Under the pieces are notes generated by a model. It did not search any database and was not told the DNA's origin. It saw nothing but the letters and a program-made list of their open reading frames with translations. A stretch of DNA of 25,552 bases from Gammaproteobacteria bacterium UBA1119 (GTDB lineage: Bacteria > Pseudomonadota > Gammaproteobacteria > Pseudomonadales > Azotimanducaceae), in the NCBI GenBank assembly GCA_002313255.1, contig DCBA01000118.1, positions 22,418-47,969 of the forward strand. The letters are read 5' to 3'. Below, piece after piece: positions 18,609 to 25,552 of this stretch (positions are counted from its first letter, which is position 1; each line of letters opens with the position of its first letter). A program made the position numbers and the translations under genes.

Positions 18609-19897
18609 GCCGGATCAGTGCGATCCGCGCTTGGGAGGTATTTGATTCACGGGGTAGTCCTACCGTCGCTGTCGACGTGATACTCGACAGCGGTGATTCC
18701 GGATACTCAATGGTACCTTCGGGGGCTTCGACAGGATCCCGTGAGGCGCTTGAGTTGCGCGACGGTGATGCAGACCGATTGGGGGGTAGAGGCGTACTTC
18801 GGGCTATCGAACGGATTGAAGGGGAAATTTCAACAGCGCTCGTAGGCCTCGACGTGAATGATCAGATACGGATTGACGGAGTAATGATCGAGCTCGATGG
18901 AACCAAGAATAAAGAGCGGCTTGGAGCAAACGCGATTCTTGGAGTGTCTCTCGCTGCCGCTCGAGCAGCGGCTTGTTCCCGCAATCTTGAATTGCATCAA
19001 TATCTTACGGAATTTTATGGCCCCGCCGACGTGCGTATGCCGGTACCGATGATGAACATTCTTAACGGAGGGGCTCACGCAGATAACAACGTTGATATAC
19101 AAGAGTTCATGATCCAACCGGTATCGATGACAACGTTTCGCGACGCGCTTTGTGCGGGAGTCGAAATATTTAATGCATTGAAAATGGTACTTGCCGAAAG
19201 AGGACTTGCTACGAGCGTTGGAGACGAGGGCGGGTTCGCGCCTGATTTGGAGTCAAATATTGCGGGGTTCGAATTGATCGAGGAGGCAATCGCACGCTCG
19301 GGGTACAAGGTGGGAACGGACGTGTTGCTGGCAATCGATTGCGCCGCGAGTGAATTCTTTCACGATGGGTCTTATCACCTAGCGGGCGACGATCGCATAT
19401 TTACCAGTAAGAATTTTTGTACGTACCTCGAAGATCTCACCAATCAATTTCCGATTGCTTCTATTGAAGACGGTATGGACGAAAATGATTGGCACGGTTG
19501 GCGCCTTCTAACCGATTCTCTTGGAAATCGGATTCAGTTAGTTGGCGATGACCTTTTTGTCACCAACACCGAAATCTTGGCGCGTGGTATCAGAGAAGGA
19601 ATTGCCAACGCGATCCTCATTAAATTGAATCAAATCGGCACTCTTACAGAGACGCTCTCGGCGATCCGTATGGCGCATGACAGCGGATACTCGGTGATCG
19701 TTTCGCATCGTTCAGGCGATACCGAGGATACATTCATCGCCGACTTGGCGGTTGCAACTGGGGCAGGGCAAATCAAAACGGGATCTTTATCTCGGTCCGA
19801 ACGCGTGGCGAAATATAACCGCTTGTTACGTATCGAGTCGTCCCTCCATGACAGTCGCTATCTGGGCCTGGCTGAATTCCAGGGTAAGGAAACGTAG
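18605..19897 (+). CDS. eno: Enolase
   Basis: Interconverts 2-phosphoglycerate and PEP in glycolysis. I start at ATG 18605, overlapping the kdsA stop by 4 bases (ATGA), giving 430 residues that begin [20 protein letters not shown], the standard enolase N-terminus; the frame is open upstream inside kdsA but that part is not enolase. Metal and catalytic sites are present: [40 protein letters not shown], the metal Asp in [29 protein letters not shown], the catalytic Lys340 in [13 protein letters not shown], and [17 protein letters not shown]. FtsB follows without any gap. Confidence 0.98.
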   Translation: MSRISAIRAWEVFDSRGSPTVAVDVILDSGDSGYSMVPSGASTGSREALELRDGDADRLGGRGVLRAIERIEGEISTALVGLDVNDQIRIDGVMIELDGTKNKERLGANAILGVSLAAARAAACSRNLELHQYLTEFYGPADVRMPVPMMNILNGGAHADNNVDIQEFMIQPVSMTTFRDALCAGVEIFNALKMVLAERGLATSVGDEGGFAPDLESNIAGFELIEEAIARSGYKVGTDVLLAIDCAASEFFHDGSYHLAGDDRIFTSKNFCTYLEDLTNQFPIASIEDGMDENDWHGWRLLTDSLGNRIQLVGDDLFVTNTEILARGIREGIANAILIKLNQIGTLTETLSAIRMAHDSGYSVIVSHRSGDTEDTFIADLAVATGAGQIKTGSLSRSERVAKYNRLLRIESSLHDSRYLGLAEFQGKET

Positions 19898-20182
19898 ATG
19901 CGTTTCTTTGTGATTGTCAGCGTCGTTCTCTTTTTAGCCCTCCAATACAACTATTGGTTCGGGAAGAGCGGGTACTTTGAAGTGCAGATACTTGCCGATC
20001 AGGTTGAACAACAAGCTCAACTTAATCATCGTCTTCGCGAGCGGAATCGTATCCTTCGCACAGAAGTTGATGGGTTTCGGGACGGTTTAGAGGCTGTGGA
20101 AGCGCATGCTCGCTCGGATCTGGGGATGGTCGCGAAAGGAGAGACGTTCTATCTTGTTGTAGAGCCGGCAAGCGGCAGGTAG
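19898..20182 (+). CDS. ftsB: Cell division protein FtsB
   Basis: Bitopic inner-membrane protein of the FtsQLB divisome complex, needed to activate septal peptidoglycan synthesis. The 94 residues have one membrane segment (about 3-18), an adjacent coiled coil (about 25-70, QVEQQAQLNHRLRERNRIL) and the conserved FtsB end ARSDLGMVAKGETFYLV. The ATG follows the eno stop directly. In relatives ispD and ispF come next; here the frame ends at 20182 and a truD remnant begins within about 30 bases. Confidence 0.95.
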   Translation: MRFFVIVSVVLFLALQYNYWFGKSGYFEVQILADQVEQQAQLNHRLRERNRILRTEVDGFRDGLEAVEAHARSDLGMVAKGETFYLVVEPASGR

Positions 20183-20208
20183 GTGGTCGAGCGAACCTCT
20201 TTGAGGGT

Positions 20209-20613
20209 GCTAATGCGCTTTGGCCCCGGGCGACCGTCGTGGGGGGTCATGGAAGGATTCGCGAGCGACTCGACGATTCTAGGGTATTCGAACAGTTGAC
20301 TTTCGTGCCGACAGGCGAGGGAGAACACGTCTTTCCTGAAATTGAAAAGCGGGGTCGGGAGTCAATGCCGACGACGGGTGCGATTCGGGATCTCGAGATA
20401 GGAGCGATCGCAAACGAAGATTGTATACGCGATGCGCTTGAGAGCGTTGGCTTGAAACAAGATCGAAGAGCATTGACAGCGCGGTCATCCAATCTGTCTT
20501 ATCGGTTGAACGGAGCTCGATTGAGCTTACGTTTTTTTCTACCCAAGGGCGGATCCGCGACTATCTTTCTTAGAGAAGCGCTCGACCTTGAGGTGGTAGC
20601 GAGTGGGCGCTAA
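20209..20613 (+). pseudogene. truD: truD remnant: N- and C-terminal ends fused by an internal deletion
   Basis: TruD makes pseudouridine 13 in tRNA-Glu. Here one open frame joins two pieces of it. The first piece (about 20209-20361) reads ALWPRA, GRIRERLDDSRVFEQL and then FVPTGEGEHVFPEIEKRG, matching the TruD N-terminus, which usually reads like FEPSGEGEHLxxxIEKRG. The second (from about 20365) reads TGAIRDLE, LESVGLKQDRRAL, then RLSLRFFLPKGGSATIFLREAL, matching the TruD C-terminus. Everything between is gone, roughly 200 residues, including the GxKD motif with the catalytic Asp and the central insertion domain. The frame has no start codon at the homologous N-terminus; the only one is GTG at 20239 without a clear ribosome site. 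The frame remains open across the junction, so a short non-catalytic product is possible. It lies where ispD-ispF-truD-surE would normally be. Confidence 0.8.
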
Positions 20614-20632
20614 AAACATACAAGGAATAGGG

Positions 20633-21265
20633 ATGACGTCGGAGCGGACCCGGCGCCGTTTCGTCGACCGCCTGGAGAAAAATGGTGTCTCAAATACCCG
20701 TGTACTAGCCGCGATGGATAGTATTCCTCGGCACGTATTTGTTGATGAAGCGCTCGCGCATAGAGCTTACGAGGACTCCGCGCTTCCGATTGGATTTAAT
20801 CAGACGATTTCTCAGCCACTGGTCGTGGGCCTAATGACACAGCTACTCCTGGAGTCTAATCCCAGTCGCGTACTTGAAATTGGCACTGGATCTGGCTATC
20901 AAACAGCGATTCTTTCCGAACTCGTGGAAACGGTTTACACCGTTGAACGGATCAGCGGATTAGCTGATCGGGCCAGGGAAACATTCCGTTTGCTGAATGT
21001 TACGAACGTCCGCCAAAAACATGACGATGGCAATTTGGGTTGGTCTGATAAAGGACCTTTCGATGCGATTCTTGTGACCGCGGCGTCACGCGGGTTACCC
21101 GAAGCGTTACTCGACCAACTTGTGGAGCAGGGACGAATGGTCATACCCGTCGGCGATGGCGATGTGCAAGAGCTGAAAGTGATCGATCGAATGGGGGATG
21201 CGTGGCAGCAGGAAACGGTTGACTACGTTCGGTTTGTTCCGCTGGTGGGTGGCACTATTCGGTGA
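20633..21265 (+). CDS. pcm: Protein-L-isoaspartate O-methyltransferase
   Basis: Uses S-adenosylmethionine to methylate isoaspartyl residues so that aged proteins can be repaired. ATG at 20633 is chosen: AAGGA lies upstream and the product starts MTSERTRRRFVDRL, the usual bacterial Pcm N-terminus; a GTG at 20603 would overlap the truD remnant. At 210 residues the size is normal. QTISQP (57-62) contributes the substrate site, and LEIGTGSGYQTAILSEL (from 81) is the SAM-binding motif I. VYTVERI and FDAILVTAAS are the later family segments. surE, its usual upstream partner, is missing. The stop overlaps the next gene's GTG by 4 bases. Confidence 0.96.
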   Translation: MTSERTRRRFVDRLEKNGVSNTRVLAAMDSIPRHVFVDEALAHRAYEDSALPIGFNQTISQPLVVGLMTQLLLESNPSRVLEIGTGSGYQTAILSELVETVYTVERISGLADRARETFRLLNVTNVRQKHDDGNLGWSDKGPFDAILVTAASRGLPEALLDQLVEQGRMVIPVGDGDVQELKVIDRMGDAWQQETVDYVRFVPLVGGTIR

Positions 21266-22134
21266 AGAAGCTACCAGATGTTGAAATGCTAGGCATATTG
21301 GCACGCGGCGTGGCGATGGGTATTGCGGAAATTGTTCCGGGGATTTCTGGGAGCACGATTGCCCTCATCACTGGAATTTATGACCGGATGATCAACGCGC
21401 TGGCGTCCTTTTCAGCAGCGTCTGCAACGATGCTTTTTCGCAAGGGTTGGCGTGTGTTTTATGCGCATCACGACGTCGGGTTTGTGTGTGTTTTGTTAGT
21501 GGGCATGATACTTAGTCAACTGGTACTCGCTAATGTGATTCGGTTCCTTCTCGACACAGCACCGCTATACGTGTGGGGGTTCTTCTTCGGGCTTGTGGCC
21601 GCAGCCGTCATTCAAATTGGGTCCAGAGTAAAGCCGCGAATTCTTGCGGTGGCTGGGATTTGTGGGTTTTTTGTCGGCGGGACGTTTGCGTTTCTTCCAG
21701 CACAGACGACTGAACTCTGGCTACCTCTAGTGTTCGTGGGCGGCATACTCGCGGTGGCCGCGTGGATGCTGCCCGGGATTTCCGGAAGTCTCGTGCTGGT
21801 AATCCTGGGCCTTTACGGCCCAATGCTGAAAGCTCTTACGTCGCCGGATTTGATCCCGCTACTGACCTTTGGACTGGGTTTGGTCACGGGCCTGGTCGCG
21901 TTCGCACGGGTTATTCGGTACCTCTTTCACCATTACCGCGATGTAGTATTGGGTTTCCTCACGGGACTAATGGCCGGATCCCTCATGGTGCTCTGGCCTT
22001 GGCGCATCGGTACAGATCTTCTATGGCCGACGCATTACGCGCTGGGTTCTCCATGGGTTGGAGTAGCGGGCATGATGGCGCTCGGAATCGCGACGGTGTT
22101 TATGCTCGTATTCGCAAGTCGGCGTGTGGACTAA
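21262..22134 (+). CDS. DUF368 family polyprenyl-phosphate transporter (PopT type)
   Basis: A 290-residue inner-membrane protein with about eight hydrophobic segments. Two internally related halves each carry the DUF368 hallmark PGISGS, at 26-31 and 171-176, followed by IALITGIYDR and LVLVILGLYGP. DUF368 proteins have been identified as one of the two families (with DedA/UptA) that return undecaprenyl phosphate across the membrane to the cytoplasmic face; assignment to that role here rests on the family. The substrate derives from the product of uppS at the other end of the cluster. GTG start overlaps the pcm stop by 4 bases, and the end overlaps the lipoprotein gene by 11 bases. In other gammaproteobacteria a membrane gene is often found between pcm and nlpD. 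Confidence 0.85.
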   Translation: MKKLPDVEMLGILARGVAMGIAEIVPGISGSTIALITGIYDRMINALASFSAASATMLFRKGWRVFYAHHDVGFVCVLLVGMILSQLVLANVIRFLLDTAPLYVWGFFFGLVAAAVIQIGSRVKPRILAVAGICGFFVGGTFAFLPAQTTELWLPLVFVGGILAVAAWMLPGISGSLVLVILGLYGPMLKALTSPDLIPLLTFGLGLVTGLVAFARVIRYLFHHYRDVVLGFLTGLMAGSLMVLWPWRIGTDLLWPTHYALGSPWVGVAGMMALGIATVFMLVFASRRVD

Positions 22135-22846
22135 AACCGTACTGCTGTCTTACGGTCTGGTCTTCCTGAGTGGTTGCACCACTGAGTCAAGAGCCGTCGT
22201 GGTCGAGCGCTCTTCAATTAGCTTGCGAGACACGAATTATTACGTGGTGGCGCCAGGCGATTCCTTGTACTCGATAGCTTGGCGTTTCGATACGCAAGCA
22301 AAACTCTTGGCTGAATATAACGAAATTGATCCGCCGTACTTAATTCAACCGGGTTGGCGTCTTTCTCTTTGGTCTAAAAACACTCGCCTTAGCGATAAAA
22401 ATCACAACAACAAAGTCAAGAAATCTATCCGTAGGCCCGATACGGAGGGTGGGGACTCCCCTAAAACGGTAGTTCAAAGGTATACAGGGGCGTGGCGTTG
22501 GCCTGTGGAGGCTGTCGTGACTCGTCCTTTTGGATCGGGTAACAAAGGCATTGATTACGTGCTTGCTCGTGGTCAGACGATTCATGCGGCAGCGAAAGGC
22601 CTGGTGGTATATACCGGCCCGGGCCTCGGTGGTTACCGCAATTTGGTAATCGTCAAGCATGACGCTAGCTATCTTTCAGCCTATGGGATCAATACGGACT
22701 ACTTAGTTGCGGAGGGTGATGCAGTTGGCCCGGATAAAGGAATCGCACGCGTGCTAAGTTCGGTGAATAATGGCGGAAAATTTCACTTTGAGGTACGCCG
22801 CGAAGGCAACCCCGTGAATCCCCACCAACTTGTGTCGACCAGGTGA
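22124..22846 (+). CDS. nlpD: NlpD-like LysM/LytM-domain lipoprotein
   Basis: Outer-membrane lipoprotein that activates a periplasmic amidase (AmiC in E. coli) for daughter-cell separation. The 240 residues begin with a lipoprotein signal ending in the lipobox LSGC (Cys18). A LysM domain (about 38-83, YYVVAPGDSLYSIAWRF and LIQPGWRL) binds peptidoglycan. After a Lys-rich linker, the LytM/M23 fold runs from about 124 (WRWPVEAVVTRPFG) to 235. Its metal site is degenerate: GNKGID replaces the His-containing motif, and the SAYAHND seen in NlpD reads SAYGINTD, so it should be a regulator and not a peptidase, as is known for NlpD. At 240 residues it is shorter than E. coli NlpD (379), mainly in the linker. 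GTG start inside the DUF368 gene's end. rpoS, its usual neighbour, is missing. Confidence 0.9.
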   Translation: MWTKTVLLSYGLVFLSGCTTESRAVVVERSSISLRDTNYYVVAPGDSLYSIAWRFDTQAKLLAEYNEIDPPYLIQPGWRLSLWSKNTRLSDKNHNNKVKKSIRRPDTEGGDSPKTVVQRYTGAWRWPVEAVVTRPFGSGNKGIDYVLARGQTIHAAAKGLVVYTGPGLGGYRNLVIVKHDASYLSAYGINTDYLVAEGDAVGPDKGIARVLSSVNNGGKFHFEVRREGNPVNPHQLVSTR

Positions 22847-22926
22847 CTTCATTTGGGGTAAATCGCGTCGAATACGTTAGCTGGCGACGCTTTGTCATCG
22901 GCGTCGGTTATGACTTGACTCGATAG
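22847..22926. other. Convergent gap at the usual position of rpoS
   Basis: Eighty bases separate the nlpD stop from the end of fdxA on the opposite strand. rpoS normally lies here in Pseudomonas-type clusters; no sigma-factor fragment can be read. A 6-bp inverted repeat, GCGTCG (22865-22870) and CGACGC (22885-22890) with a 14-base loop, is followed by only three T residues. It could be a weak bidirectional transcription stop between the two convergent genes, but the call is tentative. Confidence 0.4.
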
Positions 22927-23250
22927 TTAGCGCTCGAGGTACTGGCGTTTATTCGCGACCTCGCGCCATTCAGCTTCATCGTCTGGAGCGTCCTTTTCCT
23001 CACTTATATTCGGCCAAATTTCAGCCATTTCGGCGTTGATTTCCATGAAATCTTGCTGATCTTCGGGCACTTCGTCCTCTGAGAATATTGCGTCGACGGG
23101 GCATTCCGGTTCACACAAGGCGCAGTCAATGCATTCGTCCGGGTGAATGACCAGCATGTTAGGCCCTTCGTAGAAACAGTCTACTGGACATACCTCCACG
23201 CAATCTGTGAGTTTGCACTTAATACATGCCTCGCCAATGATGAAGGTCAT
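22927..23250 (-). CDS. fdxA: 7Fe-8S ferredoxin FdxA
   Basis: Small acidic electron carrier with one [3Fe-4S] and one [4Fe-4S] cluster. The 107 residues match Azotobacter vinelandii ferredoxin I closely: [17 protein letters not shown] at 9-25 and [11 protein letters not shown] at 40-50. All nine cysteines (9, 12, 17, 21, 25, 40, 43, 46, 50) correspond to those of FdI shifted by one for the initial Met. The acidic C-terminal extension typical of this type is complete ([22 protein letters not shown], given here as 22 letters split: [14 protein letters not shown] then MAEIWPNI) and ends YLER. It follows mutS on the same strand after 79 bases, the same neighbourhood as in Pseudomonas, where fdxA lies between mutS and rpoS. 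Confidence 0.97.
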   Translation of the reverse strand: MTFIIGEACIKCKLTDCVEVCPVDCFYEGPNMLVIHPDECIDCALCEPECPVDAIFSEDEVPEDQQDFMEINAEMAEIWPNISEEKDAPDDEAEWREVANKRQYLER

Positions 23251-23305
23251 AAATTCGGTTCCATTTCAGCGTTACAGGACGCTGGTTGATTCAGACGAGC
23301 GCCGT

Positions 23306-23333
23306 ATTCTAACGATCAAGCGCTTTGGATCAA
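23306..23333 (-). promoter_or_regulatory. Probable sigma-70 promoter for fdxA
   Basis: Reading the minus strand, TTGATC (23333-23328) and TAGAAT (23311-23306) are 16 bases apart, and the -10 ends 55 bases before the fdxA ATG. The -35 overlaps the last codons of mutS, so fdxA could be transcribed independently of mutS. This is pattern matching only, but both boxes are within two mismatches of consensus. Confidence 0.4.
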
Positions 23334-25552
23334 TCTTTTTTGGAGTTGGCGTCCCTTACAAGCTCGTAGAGCAGCTCCAGCGCTGCAAGTGGTGAGTAGT
23401 TGTCAGCATCGATTGACCGGATACGCCCAATGATCGGATCAACTATCGGCGGTGGGCTCGAGGTTCGAGCGAAAAGATCGCCTTGCTCGTCGGCTGAAAT
23501 CGCAGCTGCAGTTTCGAGGGAATGTAGCCGTTGCCTGGCATCTGCTAATACCGTTTCTGGAATTCCGGCGAGTTTCGCAACCTGCAAACCATAACTCTGA
23601 GATGCTGGGCCTTCACGCACAGCATGAAGAAATACCACATCCCCGCCGTGTTCGACGGCGTCAAGGTGGACGTTGACAATTCCTGGCAATTCATCGGGTA
23701 GCGCTGTCAATTCAAAATAATGGGTAGCAAAGAGTGCGAAGGATCGAATCTGAGAACCGATCTCGACTGCGATCGCCCATGCCAGTGCAAGGCCATCGAA
23801 CGTACTTGTTCCCCGTCCGATTTCATCGAGCAAAACCAAGCTTCGGCTTGTCGCGTTGTGGAGTATGTTGGCAGCCTCGGTCATCTCCACCATAAAAGTC
23901 GAACGCCCGCCAGCCAGGTCATCGGACGCACCGATACGAGTAAATATGCGATCGATTGGGCCTAACCGAGTAAAGCTCGACGGTACGAAACAGCCTGAAT
24001 ACGCCATCAGGGTGATCAGCGCCGTTTGCCGCATATAAGTCGACTTGCCGCCCATATTAGGTCCGGTGATGATGAGCATGTGCCGGCTCTCGTTAAGTTC
24101 GATGGAGTTGGGAACGAAAGTGTTCGAGCTTGCCGATAGCACTGGGTGGCGGCCGTCCCGTATTTCGATACAAGGTGCCTCGGTAAATTGAGGGCGAGTT
24201 AAACCTAAAATATCGGCAGCGGTCGCGAGAGCTTGTAATACATCGATCCGAGCAACCGTTTCGGCGATTGAACGCAAGCTTACGACGTCACCTTGAAGAT
24301 AATCGATGAGCTCCTGATAGAGACGCTTTTCGTGTCGCAACGCACGTGCCTTACTGGTAAGCACCTCGTCCTCAAAGGTTTTCAGTTCCGGGGTAATGTA
24401 CCGCTCGACGTTTTTCAGGGTTTGGCGCCGTACATATTCGACCGGTAACCCCCCGGTAACTGACCGGCTGGTTTCTATGTAGTAACCGTGGACGCGGTTA
24501 TAACCCACCTTAAGGGTATTTATCCCCGTGCGTTCTCTCTCTCGCGTTTCGAGTTCTTCGAGGTATCCCGTTGCGTTTTCCGATAGATCTCGCAGTTGAT
24601 CGAGGTGTTCATCGAAACCCCGCGCAATACAGCCGCCATCGCGAATGGTCGCTGGAGGCGCTTCGATCAGCGTATTTGCGAGACGTGTTTGCCAGTTGGT
24701 CTCATCGGGTAGGCATTGGAAGGTATTTTGTATCGCTGGGACTTGAAGTGCTTCTACCAAACTCTTGAGGCGGGGGAGTGACGCAAGTCCGTCGCGCAAT
24801 CGTGCCAGATCTCGCGGGCTCGCGGTGCCAAGCCCCGTGCGCGTGATGATGCGGTGCATATCGCCGATGGGACGAAGGTACGTTGCAAATTGTTCGCTCG
24901 ATCTTGTTTCCAGTATTGCTTCGATTACGTCATGGCGATGTCCGATTTCTATTTGGTCGGTGAGGGGTCCGTGGAGCCATTCACGCAGTAGTCTGGTTCC
25001 CATTGGCGTCGTGCAGTGATTAATGACTCCGAATAGCGTGTTGTTCGTCCCGCTACCATCGAGTCGGGTATCGATTTCTAGATTGCGTCGGGTTGGCCCA
25101 TCGATAACGATGACGAGATCGTCGGCGTGAAGGCTGACGGTCGTTAGAAACGGTAACGACTGACACTGGGCTTCCTGAGCGTATCGGAGCACGGCGGCTG
25201 CGGCACCCAAACCGACGGTGCAGCCGCCGATACCAAATCCGTCGAGACTGGACACGGAAAACTGATCGAGCAGTGCTTGTTGTCCGAGACTACTGTCGAA
25301 ACGCTCTAGTTCGAGAGACGTTAGCGTTACTCCTGGCATATCGACATCGTGTCCTTCAGGAAGAAGAATTTCGGATGGTCGGATGCGCTCCAGCAGGGTT
25401 TTGAGGTCGCGGTTGGAATTTGGTTCCGCGATTCGATATTCACTGGTCGACAAGTTGAGCCAGGCGACGCCAGCGGGCAGACTATCGCTGACCGCCGGCA
25501 CGAGCGCCATGAGAATGCTTTCACGGTTGTCATCAATGAGCGCGTCTTCGGT
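23330..25552 (-). CDS. mutS: DNA mismatch repair protein MutS (N-terminus cut by window edge)
   Basis: Recognises mismatches and small loops and recruits MutL. About 740 residues are present; the frame stays open to the last base (TEDALIDDNRESIL precedes an internal Met at 25510), so that Met is not the start. Roughly the first 110-120 residues, including the Phe-x-Glu mismatch-reading motif, lie outside. What is visible: end of the mismatch domain, connector domain, lever and clamp (with NTLKVGYNRVHGYYIE and YVRRQTLKNVERYITPEL), then the ABC-type ATPase with Walker A GPNMGGKST, the GRSTFMVEM signature, Walker B LLDEIGRGTSTFDG and FATHYFELT. The C-terminal helix ends SPLAALELLYELV, the dimer/tetramer region. 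No damage is seen. Confidence 0.97.
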   Translation of the reverse strand, partial: TEDALIDDNRESILMALVPAVSDSLPAGVAWLNLSTSEYRIAEPNSNRDLKTLLERIRPSEILLPEGHDVDMPGVTLTSLELERFDSSLGQQALLDQFSVSSLDGFGIGGCTVGLGAAAAVLRYAQEAQCQSLPFLTTVSLHADDLVIVIDGPTRRNLEIDTRLDGSGTNNTLFGVINHCTTPMGTRLLREWLHGPLTDQIEIGHRHDVIEAILETRSSEQFATYLRPIGDMHRIITRTGLGTASPRDLARLRDGLASLPRLKSLVEALQVPAIQNTFQCLPDETNWQTRLANTLIEAPPATIRDGGCIARGFDEHLDQLRDLSENATGYLEELETRERERTGINTLKVGYNRVHGYYIETSRSVTGGLPVEYVRRQTLKNVERYITPELKTFEDEVLTSKARALRHEKRLYQELIDYLQGDVVSLRSIAETVARIDVLQALATAADILGLTRPQFTEAPCIEIRDGRHPVLSASSNTFVPNSIELNESRHMLIITGPNMGGKSTYMRQTALITLMAYSGCFVPSSFTRLGPIDRIFTRIGASDDLAGGRSTFMVEMTEAANILHNATSRSLVLLDEIGRGTSTFDGLALAWAIAVEIGSQIRSFALFATHYFELTALPDELPGIVNVHLDAVEHGGDVVFLHAVREGPASQSYGLQVAKLAGIPETVLADARQRLHSLETAAAISADEQGDLFARTSSPPPIVDPIIGRIRSIDADNYSPLAALELLYELVRDANSKKD

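Noticed and set aside
20183..20290. GTG directly after the ftsB stop opening a short plus-strand frame, a possible ispD start
   Set aside because: The frame ends after about 40 codons and shows none of the IspD N-terminal nucleotide-binding sequence. The recognisable TruD frame runs through the same bases in another phase.
21762..22169. 135-codon plus-strand frame inside the DUF368 gene
   Set aside because: It is a shadow of the transporter gene, with a composition unlike a real protein and no motif.
25508..25510. ATG as the mutS start
   Set aside because: The frame continues open to the window edge with MutS-like sequence, and the domain that reads mismatches is not yet reached.

Overview
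The window is a stretch of gammaproteobacterial chromosome with base composition a little above half G+C by eye. Its gene order matches the large housekeeping super-cluster that Pseudomonas-type gammaproteobacteria carry around uppS-cdsA-rseP-bamA-skp-lpxD-fabZ-lpxB-rnhB-dnaE-tilS-pyrG-kdsA-eno-ftsB and pcm-nlpD-fdxA-mutS. I see no IS element, tRNA, rRNA, CRISPR array or phage gene. FdxA carries all nine cysteines of the Azotobacter/Pseudomonas 7Fe ferredoxin, in keeping with this placement. I cannot name a genus.

Layout. (1) Positions 1-1664, minus strand: the start of argS (cut by the window edge), a small membrane-anchored cold-shock-domain protein, and an exported cyclophilin. (2) Positions 1892-22846, plus strand: a nearly gap-free run covering undecaprenyl-PP synthesis (uppS), CDP-diacylglycerol (cdsA), sigma-E/site-2 protease (rseP), outer-membrane assembly (bamA, skp), lipid A (lpxD, fabZ, lpxB), DNA metabolism (rnhB, dnaE), tRNA-Ile lysidine (tilS), CTP (pyrG), KDO (kdsA), glycolysis (eno), division (ftsB), a broken truD, protein repair (pcm), a DUF368/PopT-type polyprenyl-phosphate transporter and an NlpD-like LytM lipoprotein. 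Many junctions are 1- to 11-bp overlaps. (3) Positions 22927-25552, minus strand: fdxA and most of mutS, cut by the right edge.

The notable signal is what is missing from an otherwise textbook order. dxr is absent between cdsA and rseP, lpxA between fabZ and lpxB, accA between dnaE and tilS, ispD and ispF between ftsB and truD, surE between truD and pcm, and rpoS between nlpD and fdxA. truD survives as an in-frame N-terminus/C-terminus fusion lacking the whole catalytic centre. Three of the missing genes (dxr, ispD, ispF) belong to one pathway, the MEP route to isoprenoid precursors, and sit in two separate places, while the isoprenoid consumer uppS is intact. This suggests coordinated loss, for example after acquiring a mevalonate pathway, although relocation of single genes cannot be excluded from this window.

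The genes together describe envelope construction (C55 lipid carrier, phospholipid head-group precursor, lipid A and KDO, outer-membrane protein assembly, division amidase control) coupled to replication and repair (dnaE, rnhB, mutS). Two enzymes carry unusual motif changes: PyrG in its glutaminase nucleophile loop and LpxB in its GIDxxDFN segment.
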